Shown here: positions 45,026 to 55,497 of the stretch, piece by piece | Layout of the letters: every line of letters starts with the position of its first letter | How positions within the stretch are numbered: the stretch's first letter is position 1 | NCBI RefSeq assembly: GCF_002127325.2 | Contig: NC_035437.2 | Location: 166,376,263-166,440,262 of the forward strand | Origin: Helianthus annuus | Taxonomy: Eukaryota; Streptophyta; Magnoliopsida; Asterales; Asteraceae | Direction: 5' to 3' | Length of the DNA: 64,000 bases | Made by a program: the position numbers and the translations under genes | Notes under the pieces: model-generated | Database searches by the model: none | What the model was told of the DNA's origin: nothing | Seen by the model: only the letters and a program-made list of their open reading frames with translations

Positions 45026-45539
45026 TGTTACACCCCCAAAATACCACATGCGGAAACCCCCGCGAGGCGTGTGACGTACCAGGATCTAGCCACCAATCAC
45101 ATTGAACTCATAACAAGATTTCAAATAAAAACTTTCATTCATTAACATAAAGTGTTACAAAACATTAAATCTAATTCTTCGTGTTCAGCAGAAGCATAAA
45201 TCATTAGTTAAGTGTTTCATAAACCATATGTATGAAAACCATTAGACTTGTCTCGCGATTCCATGTATCTCGACCCATGACTACTCTAGCCTCCCAGACA
45301 GCAAGCTCCATATCACACGTATCTATAACCTGCGAGCATGCAAACAAGTGTATCAGACAACGCTGGTGAGTTCACAGTTTTATGAAAACGATTGGTTACC
45401 AAGTGTTTATTCCAGTTTAATAACAATTCCGAAAGTAATGTTGATAATAACTCGAGTACCGTACAAGATGGCTTCCAGATTGTTTTGGCCATCCCCAATG
45501 CCCCCTATCTAAGCATTGGTCATGATTAAGGTCATTAGT

Positions 45540-45770
45540 TCACGCCCGTCCTCTCAGATACGGTGTGAGGTTGCCAAGCCTAATAGTGCTATCAACTAAT
45601 ACCCCATTACCTCTCAGGTAACTATTCGGTAGAAGATGGGACTTAAGGTGTTAGGAAATGAGTGTATTATCCAACATTCCAGTTTTTACCCAGAAAGACT
45701 TATTCCTCTCAGGAATACCCATTTGATTTACCCAAATACTTATTCCTCTCAGGAATACCCAACTGATTGT
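45540..45770. repeat. CCTCTCAGGAATACCC repeats in Gyp-E LTR
   Basis: The phrase TATTCCTCTCAGGAATACCCA occurs twice 41 bp apart, with related CCTCTCAGATA and CCTCTCAGGTAACTA upstream. The central TTCCTCTCAGGAA can fold. The position matches the hairpin repeats of the Gyp-B and Gyp-D LTRs, just before GTGAACTCACC. Confidence 0.6.
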
Positions 45771-46309
45771 CCCACCCACCGGGACGCATGCTAAAGAGAA
45801 GTGAACTCACCTTAGATTGCTCGGTATGTTATATTACCCATTCCAAGTTGGTCAACAAAACCCTACCATGGTTACTAAGAATAGTCAGTATAATGCTCAC
45901 ATATATCACGTATCCAACGTACACGTTACACAAGTAGCATACAAGTAAGACACACGTCCTTATACGAGTCGTAACTGTTAATCAGGAACCCATTGATCCA
46001 TAACGTTCGTTGTAAAGTCACATAACAAGTGTATGGGTTTCGTATGCAAATCAATCACTTAACAGTACATGTATTTTCACAGATTGCATTGGCTGCTAAG
46101 ATCACAGTTTATCACATAACAAGTATTCAATTCTCAAACAAGTCTACATCCCTTGTGCATGACACATAACAACATTTATAGATGTACTGTCTACTCACAC
46201 AAGTTAAGTCAAGGTCCTCATTTTTGGTTAACATTAATATCATGCAACAGATAGAATTTTATAATCCAACTACCCAATATCATGTTCATCACATTTGTTT
46301 CACTGTCTG

Positions 46310-46550
46310 ACCATTAGCCTTCACGGCGAACAATCCTTCTGACAAAGGTCTATTCTTCGCCGGGAATAAATGCGACGAAGAATCTAGTGGTTCGTCAAAC
46401 ACCAGACGACGAAGAACTGTATTCTTCGTGAGAATGAATGCGACGAAGTAACCCAGAGGTTCGTCAAACACTAGTCGACGAAGAACTATATTCTTCATCG
46501 AACTACGTTCTTCGTCGGGGAAGGTCCTTCGTCGCTTCATCAACAGTTAC
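46310..46550. repeat. CGACGAAG motif array in Gyp-E LTR
   Basis: At least ten copies of CGACGAAG/CTTCGTCG or the shorter TTCGTC, in both orientations, interleaved with AGGTTCGTCAAACAC. The core TTCGTCG is shared with the array in Cop-A. Confidence 0.72.
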
Positions 46551-47535
46551 AGTTTCGTGATTGATACTAATAGTTTGATAGTTTCCCCAATCAGATCAAA
46601 CGACACTTATAACCAGGATCATATACCCAATTATGAACAATCATCAACAATTCAATAGTCCGTTCAAAACATAACAGTTACAACACTCATCATTTTATTA
46701 ACCACAGTTAACAACTTACCATGTGAATTATCAGGCTAACTGACAAATCATCAGTTGTAAAACCCAAATCTCTAATCACCAATCCAACCATAATTTCATA
46801 TCATGAGCAATCATTTATTCTAGATTTACGATCCTATGACTGAAACCCTAGTTTTCATGTCACATCCAAACCACATTAACCATGTACATTCTCTAATCAT
46901 CATCAGTTTATGTGCAACAGTTCTAGATCATCGATAATCATCAATCATACTTCTAGGTTAACTATAAATACTCACACAAGGATCATCATCACACGAAATC
47001 ACGTATTGGTAATAATCCAATGAACGAAACAAGGCAGACATGATAAATCAGTGATGCTCTACGATCAGGAAGCTTCGAATGAGGGATGAGGGGTTGCCGT
47101 CAATCGTTTGATGAGAGAGGGAGAGTTAGGGTTTGATAATATTTCATGTTTTGCGAAATATTTCATAAATTAGAGGCGGTGGTGGTGGTTGATGGTTGAA
47201 GAGAAAAAGTGGGGGTTGTGGTGGGTGGTTGTTAACAGAACAGTGAGGAGTGGGGAAGAAGAAGAAGAAGGGTGGGATGGGGGTAGGGGCCACTCAATTA
47301 ATAATTTATTAAAATAATACTTGTAATGACCAAATTACCCCTGAGGAAAGGACAAAACATCAGGATTTAATTTGAGGAATTTGAGCTGATTTCACTTTTG
47401 GACCAAAATGGCAACAAAACTGAAACCACAGGGACCCAGATGCAAAAGGATTGAGTTTGGACTAAAATGGCAAAACTACCCAAACCTCAGGGACCAAAAT
47501 GGCAGTTTACTCTAGATAATAATATAACTGTGAAA

Positions 47536-47625
47536 AGGGTGTGTGGAAGGGTGTGCCTTAATACATGAAAGGGTGAAACTTTTTGAAGGGGTGTGTGTTT
47601 TGTGTTATTAAAGGGTGTGACTTTT
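47536..47625. repeat. AAAGGGTGTG minisatellite
   Basis: Six copies of a GAAAGGGTGTG-type phrase with variable spacing (AAAAGGGTGTGTGG, AAGGGTGTGCC, GAAGGGGTGTGTG, AAAGGGTGTGAC). It marks the region between the Gyp-E LTR and the Arid-F repeat. Confidence 0.6.
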
Positions 47626-47679
47626 AAACAAATGGACATAACACAAGTTGCTAATTGTATAAGGGTATATATATAATTA

Positions 47680-48020
47680 GGGGATGGTTCAATTGAAAAC
47701 CACTTTTATTGCGAAAACTCGAAAACTAACTAAAAAAACCTAAAAAACACCCCAAAAGTTTTTTTTTTTACAATTTTTTATTAAAAAATGCTAGTTTTTA
47801 TATATATAAAAAAACTTTTTTTTAAAAAAAAATTTGTAGTGCACATGTGTAATAATTCACATGTGTAGTACTATTACATATGTACACTACAATTTTTTTT
47901 TTTAATTTTTTTATATAATTTAAATAGCGAAAATTGGTATGCAAAAAAAAAAAATGGTATGTTTTTTAGGCTTTTTAGTTAGTTTTCGAGTTTTCGCGGG
48001 TTTTCATTTGAACCTTCCCC
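47680..48020. mobile_element. Mutator-like MITE with perfect target duplication
   Basis: A 341-bp element starting GGGGATGGTTCAATTGAAAAC and ending with the near complement (TTTTCATTTGAACCTTCCCC). It is flanked by TATATAATTA on both sides (47670-47679, 48021-48030). A 9-10 bp duplication and GGGGA ends fit a Mutator-like MITE. The inner arms pair through GCGAAAACTCGAAAACTAAC. It lies inside the left repeat of Arid-F. Confidence 0.88.
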
Positions 48021-48386
48021 TATATAATTATTATGTAACATTGGTACTTATGTTTATTATTATCTAGGATTAGTGGGTGACGGTTATATGGTAGTTAGTT
48101 TTGAATCAATATAAAAAAACGGTTGTTCATACTCGATTCACAGCATATGTATATAACATTGATGATCATCGCTTTGATCATCACCAAGAAATTATAATAT
48201 TTCCTACAAACCGTCTCTATTCATCACTTTGCTTTACCATGCTTGTTCATACTCGATTCACTGCACTTTGATCTAATCAATTACCACCAACATAGTGGTA
48301 GCAGAGCAGATTTCCAGGAACATGATCCTTTCTTTCATTGATTATCACGTTTCACTTGACATTCCTATATAATGTTTATTAAGGGA

Positions 48387-48590
48387 TGATACAAACTGTT
48401 TTAGAGAGAGATTAGAGAGAAAAGACAAGAAGATTAGCTCACTCAACACTAACTACTTTCATTAACAACTTCTGTTTAAGTACACAATCATCAACTAACT
48501 CTTAACTACCTAACATCACTTTTGACATAACTCGCCCCTCAACTATTCATTATTTACAATACAGGCCCCTCACTTATTAGTTCCATATCA
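48387..48590 (-). repeat. Rei-G 3' LTR
   Basis: 204 bp, copy of 53867-54070, followed by a polypurine tract read on the - strand as GAAGGGAAGGGTAT (48604-48591). Confidence 0.92.
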
Positions 48591-48639
48591 ATACCCTTCC
48601 CTTCAACTGATTTTGACCACAAAATCAATAGTCAAAATG

Positions 48640-49528
48640 AAATTCTAGAAATTGAATCATCGTCTCCTCCAAATTTTCCCACGAGGCATCAGTAACTAAC
48701 TAGTAAGTTATTCCACTTAGTCAGCACCTCCATACTCATCCGATTGTTCTTTTTCACTAATCTTTTATCAATCACGGCGGCTGGACTGTAACAAAACCTT
48801 GGTTGAACAGGTAATGGAAGGATGATCGAGTGATCACCATGAGTTAGCTTTAGCAGCGACACATGGAAGACTGGATGTAGTTGAGCTTCTTCAGGTAAAT
48901 CCAGCTTATACGCCACTGTTCCCGCTTTTTCAATAATAAAAAATGGTCCAGAGTATTTAGGGCTTAGCTTGTGATGTTTGTGATTCCTTAGGGAGTTTTG
49001 CCTATAATCTTGCAATTTCAAATACACCCACTGCCCTACCTTAAATTCCTTTTCAGACCTCTTCTTATCTGCCTTTTGTTTCATCCGATTAGAAGCAATA
49101 AGCAGGTGTTTCCTCAATTCTTTAAGAGGTCGTTCCCTTTCCAAACATAACTGATCAACAGCCTCCACAGTGCAGTCTTTAGGTATATGGGGAACAAATA
49201 GTGGGGGTGGATAACCATATAGGGCTTGAAAAGGAGTGGTTTTAATGGCTGAATGGAAGTTAGTGCTATACCACCATTCTGCCAAAGATAGCCACTTGAG
49301 CCATGATGTATTGGTGCTCAAAGTCATAGCCCTTAGATAAGCCTCAATGCACCTGTTTACAACCTCAGTTTGGCCATCAGACTGAGGATGATAAGCAGTT
49401 GACATAGCTAATTGCACACCATGCATCTTAGTGTATTCTTTCCAGAAATTACTCAAGAATATAGGGTCCCAATCACTCACAATAGTCTGGGGCCACCCAT
49501 GAAGCTTAAAAACATGATCCATAAACAA
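48640..49528 (-). pseudogene. Rei-G integrase (second half) and chromodomain
   Basis: From 49528 the frame reads the integrase core from VSDWDPIF (second aspartate) through SDGQTEVVNRCIEAYLR (glutamate). A C-terminal GPFFIIEKAGTVAYKLDLP motif and HPVFHVSLLK follow. The frame shifts near 48690, after which ASWENLEE and QFLEFHFD can be read in another frame. That is the end of a chromodomain, placing Rei-G among chromoviruses. The first part of the core is split off by a hAT insertion. Confidence 0.85.
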
Positions 49529-49625
49529 CTAACTGAGCCACTGTCATTGCAGAATAAGGATGACTAATAGGAATAAAATGACCATACTTAGTCAATCTAT
49601 CCACTACTACCATCACCGAATCCTT

Positions 49626-50188
49626 TAGGGCTGCAAACGAACCAAACGTTTGGCGAACAGTTCGTGAACCGTTCAGCGGGAAGTTCGTTTGTGTTCGTTC
49701 GTTTATTAAACAAACGAACACGAACAAGAAATTTTGTTCGTTTAATTAAATGAACAAACATGAACAGAGGCCCTGTTCGTTCATTTATGTTCGTGAACAT
49801 TCGGTAACGTGTTCGTTTGTGTTCGATAGTTCATTTGTGTTTTTAGTTTTTATATATAATTAAATACTTCAAAATTCCGACAAATTAAATATCTAATAAG
49901 TGTCAGTGTATTATATATTCTGTTCATGAATGATTGTTTATGTTCGTTTGTTTCCATTTGTGTTCATGAACATTAGTTTGTGCTCATTTGTGTTTGTCAA
50001 TGTTTGTTGCCTAAAATTAACAAACAAACACAAACGAACACGAACAAGTTCATTTCCTTAACAAACGAACACGAACATAAAATCTTGTTCGATAAGTGTT
50101 CATGAACGGTTCGCGAACACATATATTTCTTAACAAACGAACACGAACAAGGTCTTGTTCGTGTTTGTTTGGTTCGTTTGCAGCCCTA
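49626..50188. mobile_element. non-autonomous hAT element in Rei-G integrase
   Basis: A 563-bp element with terminal inverted repeats TAGGGCTGCAAACGAACC. It is flanked by a perfect 8-bp duplication GAATCCTT (49618-49625, 50189-50196), the hAT hallmark. The interior is a dense array of GTTCGTTTGTGTTCG-type units in both orientations and would fold strongly. It has no transposase. Removing it rejoins the Rei-G integrase. Confidence 0.93.
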
Positions 50189-50196
50189 GAATCCTT

Positions 50197-50445
50197 TCCA
50201 TTCACTTTAAGGAATCCACCAATGAAGTCCATGGATATATCAGAAAATACTGACTTTAGAATAGGCAAGGGCTGTAAAAGGCCAGGGTATGCTACATTTT
50301 CAGTTTTGACCCTTTGACAGATATCACATGTTCTGATGAACTGTTTGACTTGCTTGTGCAACCCTTTCCATTTGAACATTCCTTTTATCCTTTGAGTAGT
50401 TGCATGAACCCCTGAATGCCCCCCATTCCAGAACTGTGAGACAAC
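50197..50445 (-). pseudogene. Rei-G integrase, N-terminal part
   Basis: The frame from 50379 reads MFKWKGLHKQVKQFIRTCDICQRVK (zinc-binding end), then LLQPLPILKSVFSDISMDFIGGF with the first catalytic aspartate. It runs into the hAT element at 50196. The join to the RNase H part at 50445 contains a stop and a shift. Confidence 0.82.
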
Positions 50446-51302
50446 TAAATGATATCCTGCTGTAACTTCACATCACTACCTATGACCACTCTATTCCCTT
50501 TCATCAACAACTGCCCATCCCATTTATACCCTGGAACAGTTTCCCCTTTGGATAATTTCTTAATCTTCTCCAAAAGCACAGGATCTTGTGACCAATAATC
50601 CTTAATTCTTTGCAATAATGAGGTATCCAAAGTAGATAATGAAATAGTCAACAATGCAGGCCCAGATACTCTAGATAAAGCATCTGCCACCTGGTTCTCC
50701 TTTCCTTCTTTATAGACTATTTCATAGTCATACCACAACAGTTTTGACAAGCAAGCATGTTGAAGAAGGGTAGTCAACTTCTGTTCCATGAGATATTTCA
50801 AACTCCTCTGATCTGTTTTTATGATGAAGTGGCCACTAGACAAATAATAGTGCCAATGTTTGACAGCATAGATAATGGCCAATAGTTCCTTCTCATACAC
50901 TGAACATGCCTGCTGCCTTGATGATAGAGCTTTACTGATAAAAGCTAAAGGATGGTTGTCCTGCATTAAGACAGCACCAATGCCTAAAGCTGAAGCATCA
51001 GTTTCTAAGACAAACGTCTTATCAAAATCTGGTAATGCCAGGACAGGTGGTGAACAAACAGCCTCCTTTAACTTCTCAAAAGCTATTGTAGCTTCTTTAG
51101 TCCAAACAAAATTATCTTTTTTAAGTAAGGAAGTAAGGGGTTTAGCCAAAATACCATAGGATTTGATGAACCTTCTATAGTAGCCTGATAAACCCAAAAA
51201 TCCCCTGAGTTGCTTAACATTTGTAGGAACTGGCCACTGTGCAACTGCTTCTATTTTCTTTGGATCAGTAGCAACACCATTTTTAGAGATAATGTGACCC
51301 AA
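50445..51302 (-). pseudogene. Rei-G RNase H and connection
   Basis: 285 codons: GHIISKNGVATDPKKIEAV, then the RNase H motif LETDASALGIGAVLMQ, ISKALSSRQQACSVYEKELLA and VADALSRVSGPAL. A stop (TAG at 51303-51305, where a glutamate or glutamine codon is usual before YLGHIIS) separates it from the RT part. Confidence 0.87.
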
Positions 51303-51305
51303 ATA

Positions 51306-52343
51306 CTAAACAGTGGTACCCCCAAATTCACACTTTGACAGTTTGGCAGACAACTGACTGCTTCTCAAAACCTCTAGCACTGCTCTCAAATGTGACACAT
51401 GCTGGTCCACTGACTGACTATAAATGAGTATATCATCAAAAAACACCAGCACTGATTTCCTCAAGAATTGCTTGAATGTATGATTCATCAGGGACAGAGA
51501 CTGAAATGTTGCAGGAGCATTAGTTAGGCCAAAAGGCATAACTAAGAACTCAAAATGTCCCTCTTGAGTTCTAAATGTTGTTTTGTGGATATCATCTGGA
51601 AACATCCTAGTCTGATGGTACCCAGATCTCAGATCCAACTTAGAAAAGATCACAACCTTCCCCAATTCATCCAACAACTCTTCTATTAAGGGAATTGGAT
51701 ACTTATTTTTCACCGTAGCATGATTCAATTTCCTGTAATCTATACACATCCTCTAGGATGCATCTTTTTTCTTCACTAAAACAACTGGGGTTGCAAATGG
51801 ACTAGAACTACCCTGAATCACCCCAGTATCCAGCAATTCTTTAGTCATCTTCTCAATTATGTCTTTCTGTGCAGTTTGATATCTATAAGGTTTCTGATCA
51901 ATAACCATTACCTCATCCTTCAACCTTATCTTATGATCAAAAGGCCTAGCAGGTGGCAAGGTAGTAGGAACTGCAAAGACATCCTGGAATTCCTCAATTA
52001 AAGCTTTAATGGTTGGATACTCCTCACCTTTGGTAACTACTGATCTATGTTGGAACTGATCAGACTTTCCCTCTTGTTGTAAGCTAAACAATTGAGACTG
52101 CACAATTTGATTTCCCTGAAAACCCAACAGATGATCTATTAATTCAGTGGAACATAATGAAACGCTATTAGTGTTGCTACCCTTCAATTGGTACACCTTC
52201 TCATTCACTTTAAACTGCATGGTCATATCTTGAAAGTTCCATACTATATCTCCTAATGGTAACAACCATTGAACCCCCAAAACCATGTCATAATTTGCCA
52301 AAGGTAATACTAACACATCTGCTTTCATCCACAACCCTTGCAT
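51306..52343 (-). pseudogene. Rei-G protease end and reverse transcriptase
   Basis: Two stretches in one frame, split by TAG at 51753-51755 where a tryptophan codon is expected in KKKDGSWRMCIDYR. Visible are ANYDMVLGVQWLLPLGDIVW (protease end), [32 protein letters not shown] and the catalytic [11 protein letters not shown]. The normal second aspartate of the catalytic pair is present. Confidence 0.87.
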
Positions 52344-52495
52344 CTGCCATTACCTGAACACATCCGTCCACACATTAACTGTGACCCATTGGCTACCCCA
52401 ACTTTCATGCCCTCAATATTTTGCAAAGGACAGTTTAGCTTCTTGGCCAATTTTTCATCTATAAAGTTGTGAGTGGAACCAGAATCAATCAAGAT

Positions 52496-53644
52496 TTATA
52501 ATGGTTTGGTGCCCAAATTTCCTACCACTTGCATAGTAGAGAATGAAAGAATTCCAGTGAGAGCATGGATAGAAATAAGTGGGTCATTTAATGTGGTATC
52601 TATGACTTGTTCTTGCCCCATAATGTCAACGAATAGTTCCCCTTCTTCATTCTCTTGTTGACCATCATCTTCCCCACTCCAAACTTCCAATACATACAAC
52701 TGTTTATTGGGACATTTGTGAGCAGGAGTGAACTTATCATTGCACCAAAAACATTCTCCCTTGGCTCTTTTGGTTTCTATTTCTTTACTAGTGAGCCTTT
52801 TAGTAGTAAACTTTTGGTTTGTTGGTGGATTGGGTAATAAGGGCAAATGAGAAGTATTAACAGGTGGTTTAAAAGTTGACAGGGGTTTAGGGTTGGCCAC
52901 AAAGTTTGATGAGGTAGGCTTAGAATTGAATGGAGTTTTGTACTGATTTTTGACTCTATCATTAGCCAACTTTTGTTTCCTGGCCAACATATAAGCTTCT
53001 TTCATAGTTTTAGGGTCAAACATACTAACTGGACCTCCTAACTCAGGTTTAAGACCCTTAATGAAGAGACTAATTGCATACTCTTCTGCAATTGTGACCC
53101 TTAACAGATTTTCATCAAACTCATCACAATATGTTTCTAAATCCCCAGTTTGAACAGTAGATGATAACAAGCCCATCGCATCTTTAAACATCTTAGTAGA
53201 AAATCTGTCTATTATAGTTCTAGCATATTCTGCCCAAGGAATACTAGCAATGGGTCTAGTCTTAGCAAAGTTATTATGCCATTTCATAGCCTTACCTTCT
53301 AAATTGATGACTGCATAACGAACCTTGTAAGCTTCTGGGGTGTCATTCACATCAAAGAAATGTTCACATTTACACACCCATTCCTCCACATCCGCTGACC
53401 TATTATACTTTGGAAATTCAATCTTTCCCAATCTGAACAGCCTATCCGTGGACCTGTTGATTATTTCTTGATTGGTTGAAGTACCAGTATCATCTGTATT
53501 GGTGTTGTTAGCCAGCTTTTCCAGCAACTTCTTGATATCAGCAAAAGTATGCTTTGTTTTCTCCATGAAAGCATCAAATTTCAATAATGAAGTTGTATGA
53601 TCTTTCAATGTCTTTTCGATTTCAGCTTGACTCCGAGTTGTCAT
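52496..53644 (-). pseudogene. Rei-G gag
   Basis: From ATG at 53644 (MTTRSQAEIEK) about 380 residues: a coiled N-terminus, a capsid region (KIEFPKYNRSADVEEWVCKC, GKAMKWHNNF), a basic linker and the zinc knuckle CFWCNDKFTPAHKC. A single TAA at 52496-52498 ends it just before the protease DSGSTHNFID (about 52485-52455). Gag and pol may once have been one frame. A further shift lies near 52350. Confidence 0.82.
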
Positions 53645-53851
53645 CCTGAATTTGTCAACTGAATTGATGAATCTGAATGGAATTTGGGTTAGAATTGCTC
53701 GAACAATGAACAACCCTGAGTTGAATTGAACTGAATCAATCGAACAATTGATTGATTCTGCTGAATTGAACGGATAAATCAATCGAACAATTGATTGATT
53801 TCAATGAATTGAATGCACAATCAATCAGTAATGGAGCTTCCGAGGATCGGA

Positions 53852-54070
53852 GAGCTCTGATACCAATGATACGAACTGTTTTAGAGAGAGATTAGAGAGA
53901 GAAGACAAGAAGATTAGCTCACTCAACACTAACTACTTACATTAACAACTTCTGTTTAAGTACACAATCATCAACTAACTCTTAACTACCTAACATCACT
54001 TTAGACATAACTCGCCCCTCAACTATTCATTATTTACAATACAGACCCCTCACTTATTAATTCCGTATCA
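53852..54070 (-). repeat. Rei-G primer-binding site and 5' LTR
   Basis: The 204-bp 5' LTR at 53867-54070 follows TGGTATCAGAGCTC read on the - strand (53865-53852). One base separates primer site and LTR. Confidence 0.9.
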
Positions 54071-54647
54071 GGGGAAGTGGGATTATAGTAGAAAACGAGA
54101 TGGAATCTATAAGGATTCCAAGTGTTCTCTATACTACTGACATTGACAGGAATGTATTGAGTATCAATTACGCCTTCAAGGCTTTCATGCCATTTTTGAA
54201 GGAGATCCTTGTTCTATACGATCCATGTTTTCTGAACCATTGATATCTAGAGCCATTAAGGCCCAAAACATGGTTGATAAATCAGAATCGAAAAGGATAG
54301 AGCAAATTGTTATCAGACATGAATTAGGCGAGTCATGATCTTTATGAACATGATTACATCACATCCTACTGTGATATGTTGCGAAAAGAAATGACACCAT
54401 ATAAGGCAAATTGGAAAGAGTTAATTATAGATGCTTTAGATTTCAACACAATTGATCACTGAATGTCAGTACTATGTTTGTTGGAGATCCTGAATTCGCA
54501 CAGGAATTCAGATTTAAGTTGTACCTTAAATTCGACAGTATGGTTAAATGGTTTCTTTATAAACACTTAAAGATCCAAGACCATCGGGTAATTCCTCCTA
54601 CTCTTAAAAATGGCACCCAGTCCAATTAATGGACATGTATCTACTTG
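54071..54647 (+). pseudogene. Arid-F ORF, upstream part (copia-like and linker)
   Basis: The + strand reads ENEMESIRIPSVLYTTDIDRNVLSI in one frame. Its end resembles the pre-integrase phrase of copia pol (compare [10 protein letters not shown] in Cop-H). Later in other frames come YEHDYITSYCDML and FKLYLKFDSMVKWFLYKHLK, then VIPPTLKNGTQ, which I recall preceding the ARID domain in daisy-family proteins. At least three stops and one shift intervene. The 5' part of the ORF is missing, lost at or before the Rei-G insertion. Confidence 0.5.
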
Positions 54648-54831
54648 CAGTGGTGAAGCTTGAGATTCCGACCGGGGGTCGAAGACGTATATACCAAAAA
54701 TTTCTATAAAACCGGGGGGTCAAAAACGTATATACACAAAAATTTCTATACGAAAACTACATACTCTCCACTAATGAGTGAAAAGTTCGAGTCGGCTGCC
54801 CCCTCCTGCCCCCCATAAAGCTATGCCCTTG
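54648..54831. mobile_element. hAT-type MITE inside the ARID ORF
   Basis: A 184-bp element with an 8-bp duplication TCTACTTG (54640-54647, 54832-54839). Its ends CAGTGGTGAAGCTTGAG and (complement) CAAGGGCATAGCTTTATG are imperfect inverted repeats typical of hAT MITEs. The interior has two copies of a GGGGTC...ACGTATATAC phrase. It splits the first helix of the ARID domain. Confidence 0.85.
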
Positions 54832-55306
54832 TCTACTTGTGAAACGTGAAGGGGGAAATGAGAAAGTTGTATACAATTTTTGGGTTCTAATTGCTAAGGA
54901 TATGGGCTTAGATTGGAACGATCGTCATATGATTAGAATGATATATGCAAGATATCTAAACGTGTTAGAATTTCACTTCATACAACACAAGGAAGAGATG
55001 AGTAAGGCTTGGAATCATGGTTGCCCAAGCAATTCTGGAGATATAGCAGCAAACAACAGGCTGGAAAATGACCAACATGATGACATTAAGAACATTGAGC
55101 ATCAAGAAACTCAAGGCGCAAATAACACAGATGTGGGAACCACATCATTACAGGAGGATCTTCATAATTATGCGTTATTCATGGGTTCAACTTGGAGGGA
55201 TGCTAAGAAGTTGCTAAAAAGGAAGACGTTCAACTTTGAAAGGGCCACTCAAGCCGTCTATGAAGCTAAGAAGACATTACTGCCACCACCTTTAAACAAT
55301 AATTAG
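54832..55306 (+). pseudogene. Arid-F ORF, ARID DNA-binding domain and tail
   Basis: 155 open codons continue the frame after the MITE. Skipping the MITE, MDMYLLV meets KREGGNEKVV, then FWVLIAKDMGLDW and MIRMIYARYLNVLEFHF. That is the ARID/BRIGHT pattern: a hydrophobic helix, V-x-x-x-GG, W-x-x-(V/I)-A-x-x-x-G-L, then a Y-x-x-(Y/F)-L helix. After an acidic, Asn-rich linker the tail ALFMGSTWRDAKKLLKRKTF with FERATQAVYEA ends at TAA 55304-55306. ARID domains bind AT-rich DNA in chromatin proteins. The piece is broken by the MITE and lacks an intact start. Confidence 0.7.
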
Positions 55307-55317
55307 GTTTAAGGGGG

Positions 55318-55497
55318 TGGGTTAAGACTTATAAGCTCTAACTATTGTGTAACATTCGTACTTATATTTATTATTATCTAGGATTAGTGTGTGACGGTTA
55401 TATGGTAGTTAGTTTTAAATAGACATCACAAAACGGTTGTGTCGGTTTGGATTGGCACCAATACTTATGAGATATACTAGAAAAATGTGTAGGTCCG
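55318..55497 (+). repeat. Arid-F right LTR-like repeat, cut by Cop-H
   Basis: It begins TGGGTTAAGACTTATAAG after a purine tract and matches the left repeat best at 55345-55435. It is interrupted by the Cop-H LTR at 55498; the rest would lie beyond the window. Confidence 0.5.

Larger units (their letters stand above)
45026..47640 (-). repeat. Gyp-E 5' LTR, outer end uncertain
   Basis: It starts TGTTACACCCCC on the + strand next to the primer site. It shares order and phrases with the Gyp-B LTR: GCGTGTGACGTACCAGGATC, GTGAACTCACCTTAG with TGCTCGGTA, and GGGTTGCCGTC before a GAGAGAGGGAGAG stretch near 47100. Inside are hairpin-type repeats (45540-45770) and a CGACGAAG array (46310-46550). The outer edge is not defined; it lies between about 47500 and 48040, and the end phrase GGGACCAAAATGGCAG may belong to another repeat. 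Confidence 0.6.
48387..54070 (-). mobile_element. Rei-G: decayed Ty3/gypsy element, Reina-like
   Basis: LTRs of 204 bp lie at 48387-48590 and 53867-54070 (offset 5480, about five differences), with TGATAC...TATCA ends. The primer site is at 53852-53865 and the polypurine tract at 48591-48604, so it lies on the - strand. Flanking AGGGA/GGGGA is a 5-bp target duplication with one change. Coding relics cover gag, protease, RT, RNase H, integrase and a chromodomain. Short LTRs, small size (about 5.1 kb without the hAT insertion) and a CX2CX8HX4C-type knuckle fit the Reina branch. Several stops and shifts make it inactive. Confidence 0.88.
47649..55497 (+). mobile_element. Arid-F: probable non-autonomous LTR element carrying an ARID ORF
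   Basis: Direct repeats at 48031-48125 and 55345-55435 align over about 95 bp (shared TTATTATTATCTAGGATTAGTG, GTGACGGTTATATGGTAGTTAG). After the left repeat, LTR-like sequence ends CCAACA (48292), followed by TGGTAGCAGAGC (48296-48307), one mismatch from the usual primer site. Before the right repeat, TTTAAGGGGG (55308-55317) resembles a polypurine tract followed by TG. The interior is an ARID-domain ORF plus later insertions. The right end is cut by Cop-H. LTR edges are approximate and the interpretation is inferred. Confidence 0.55.

Noticed and set aside
41577..47515. Inverted phrases at the two ends as a single 5.9-kb DNA transposon
   Set aside because: The phrases are related but strongly diverged. 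No target duplication was found, and the interior contains unrelated units including part of a gypsy LTR. They are more likely two copies of a dispersed repeat.
48034..48040. TGTAACA as the outer end of the Gyp-E LTR
   Set aside because: It would mirror the starting TGTTACA, but the surrounding bases match the Arid-F right repeat at 55348. The related LTRs have direct rather than inverted terminal words.
49700..50180. Frames with FVRVRLFNKRTN-type repeats
   Set aside because: They translate the GTTCGTTTGTG units of the non-autonomous hAT element; no transposase motif is present.
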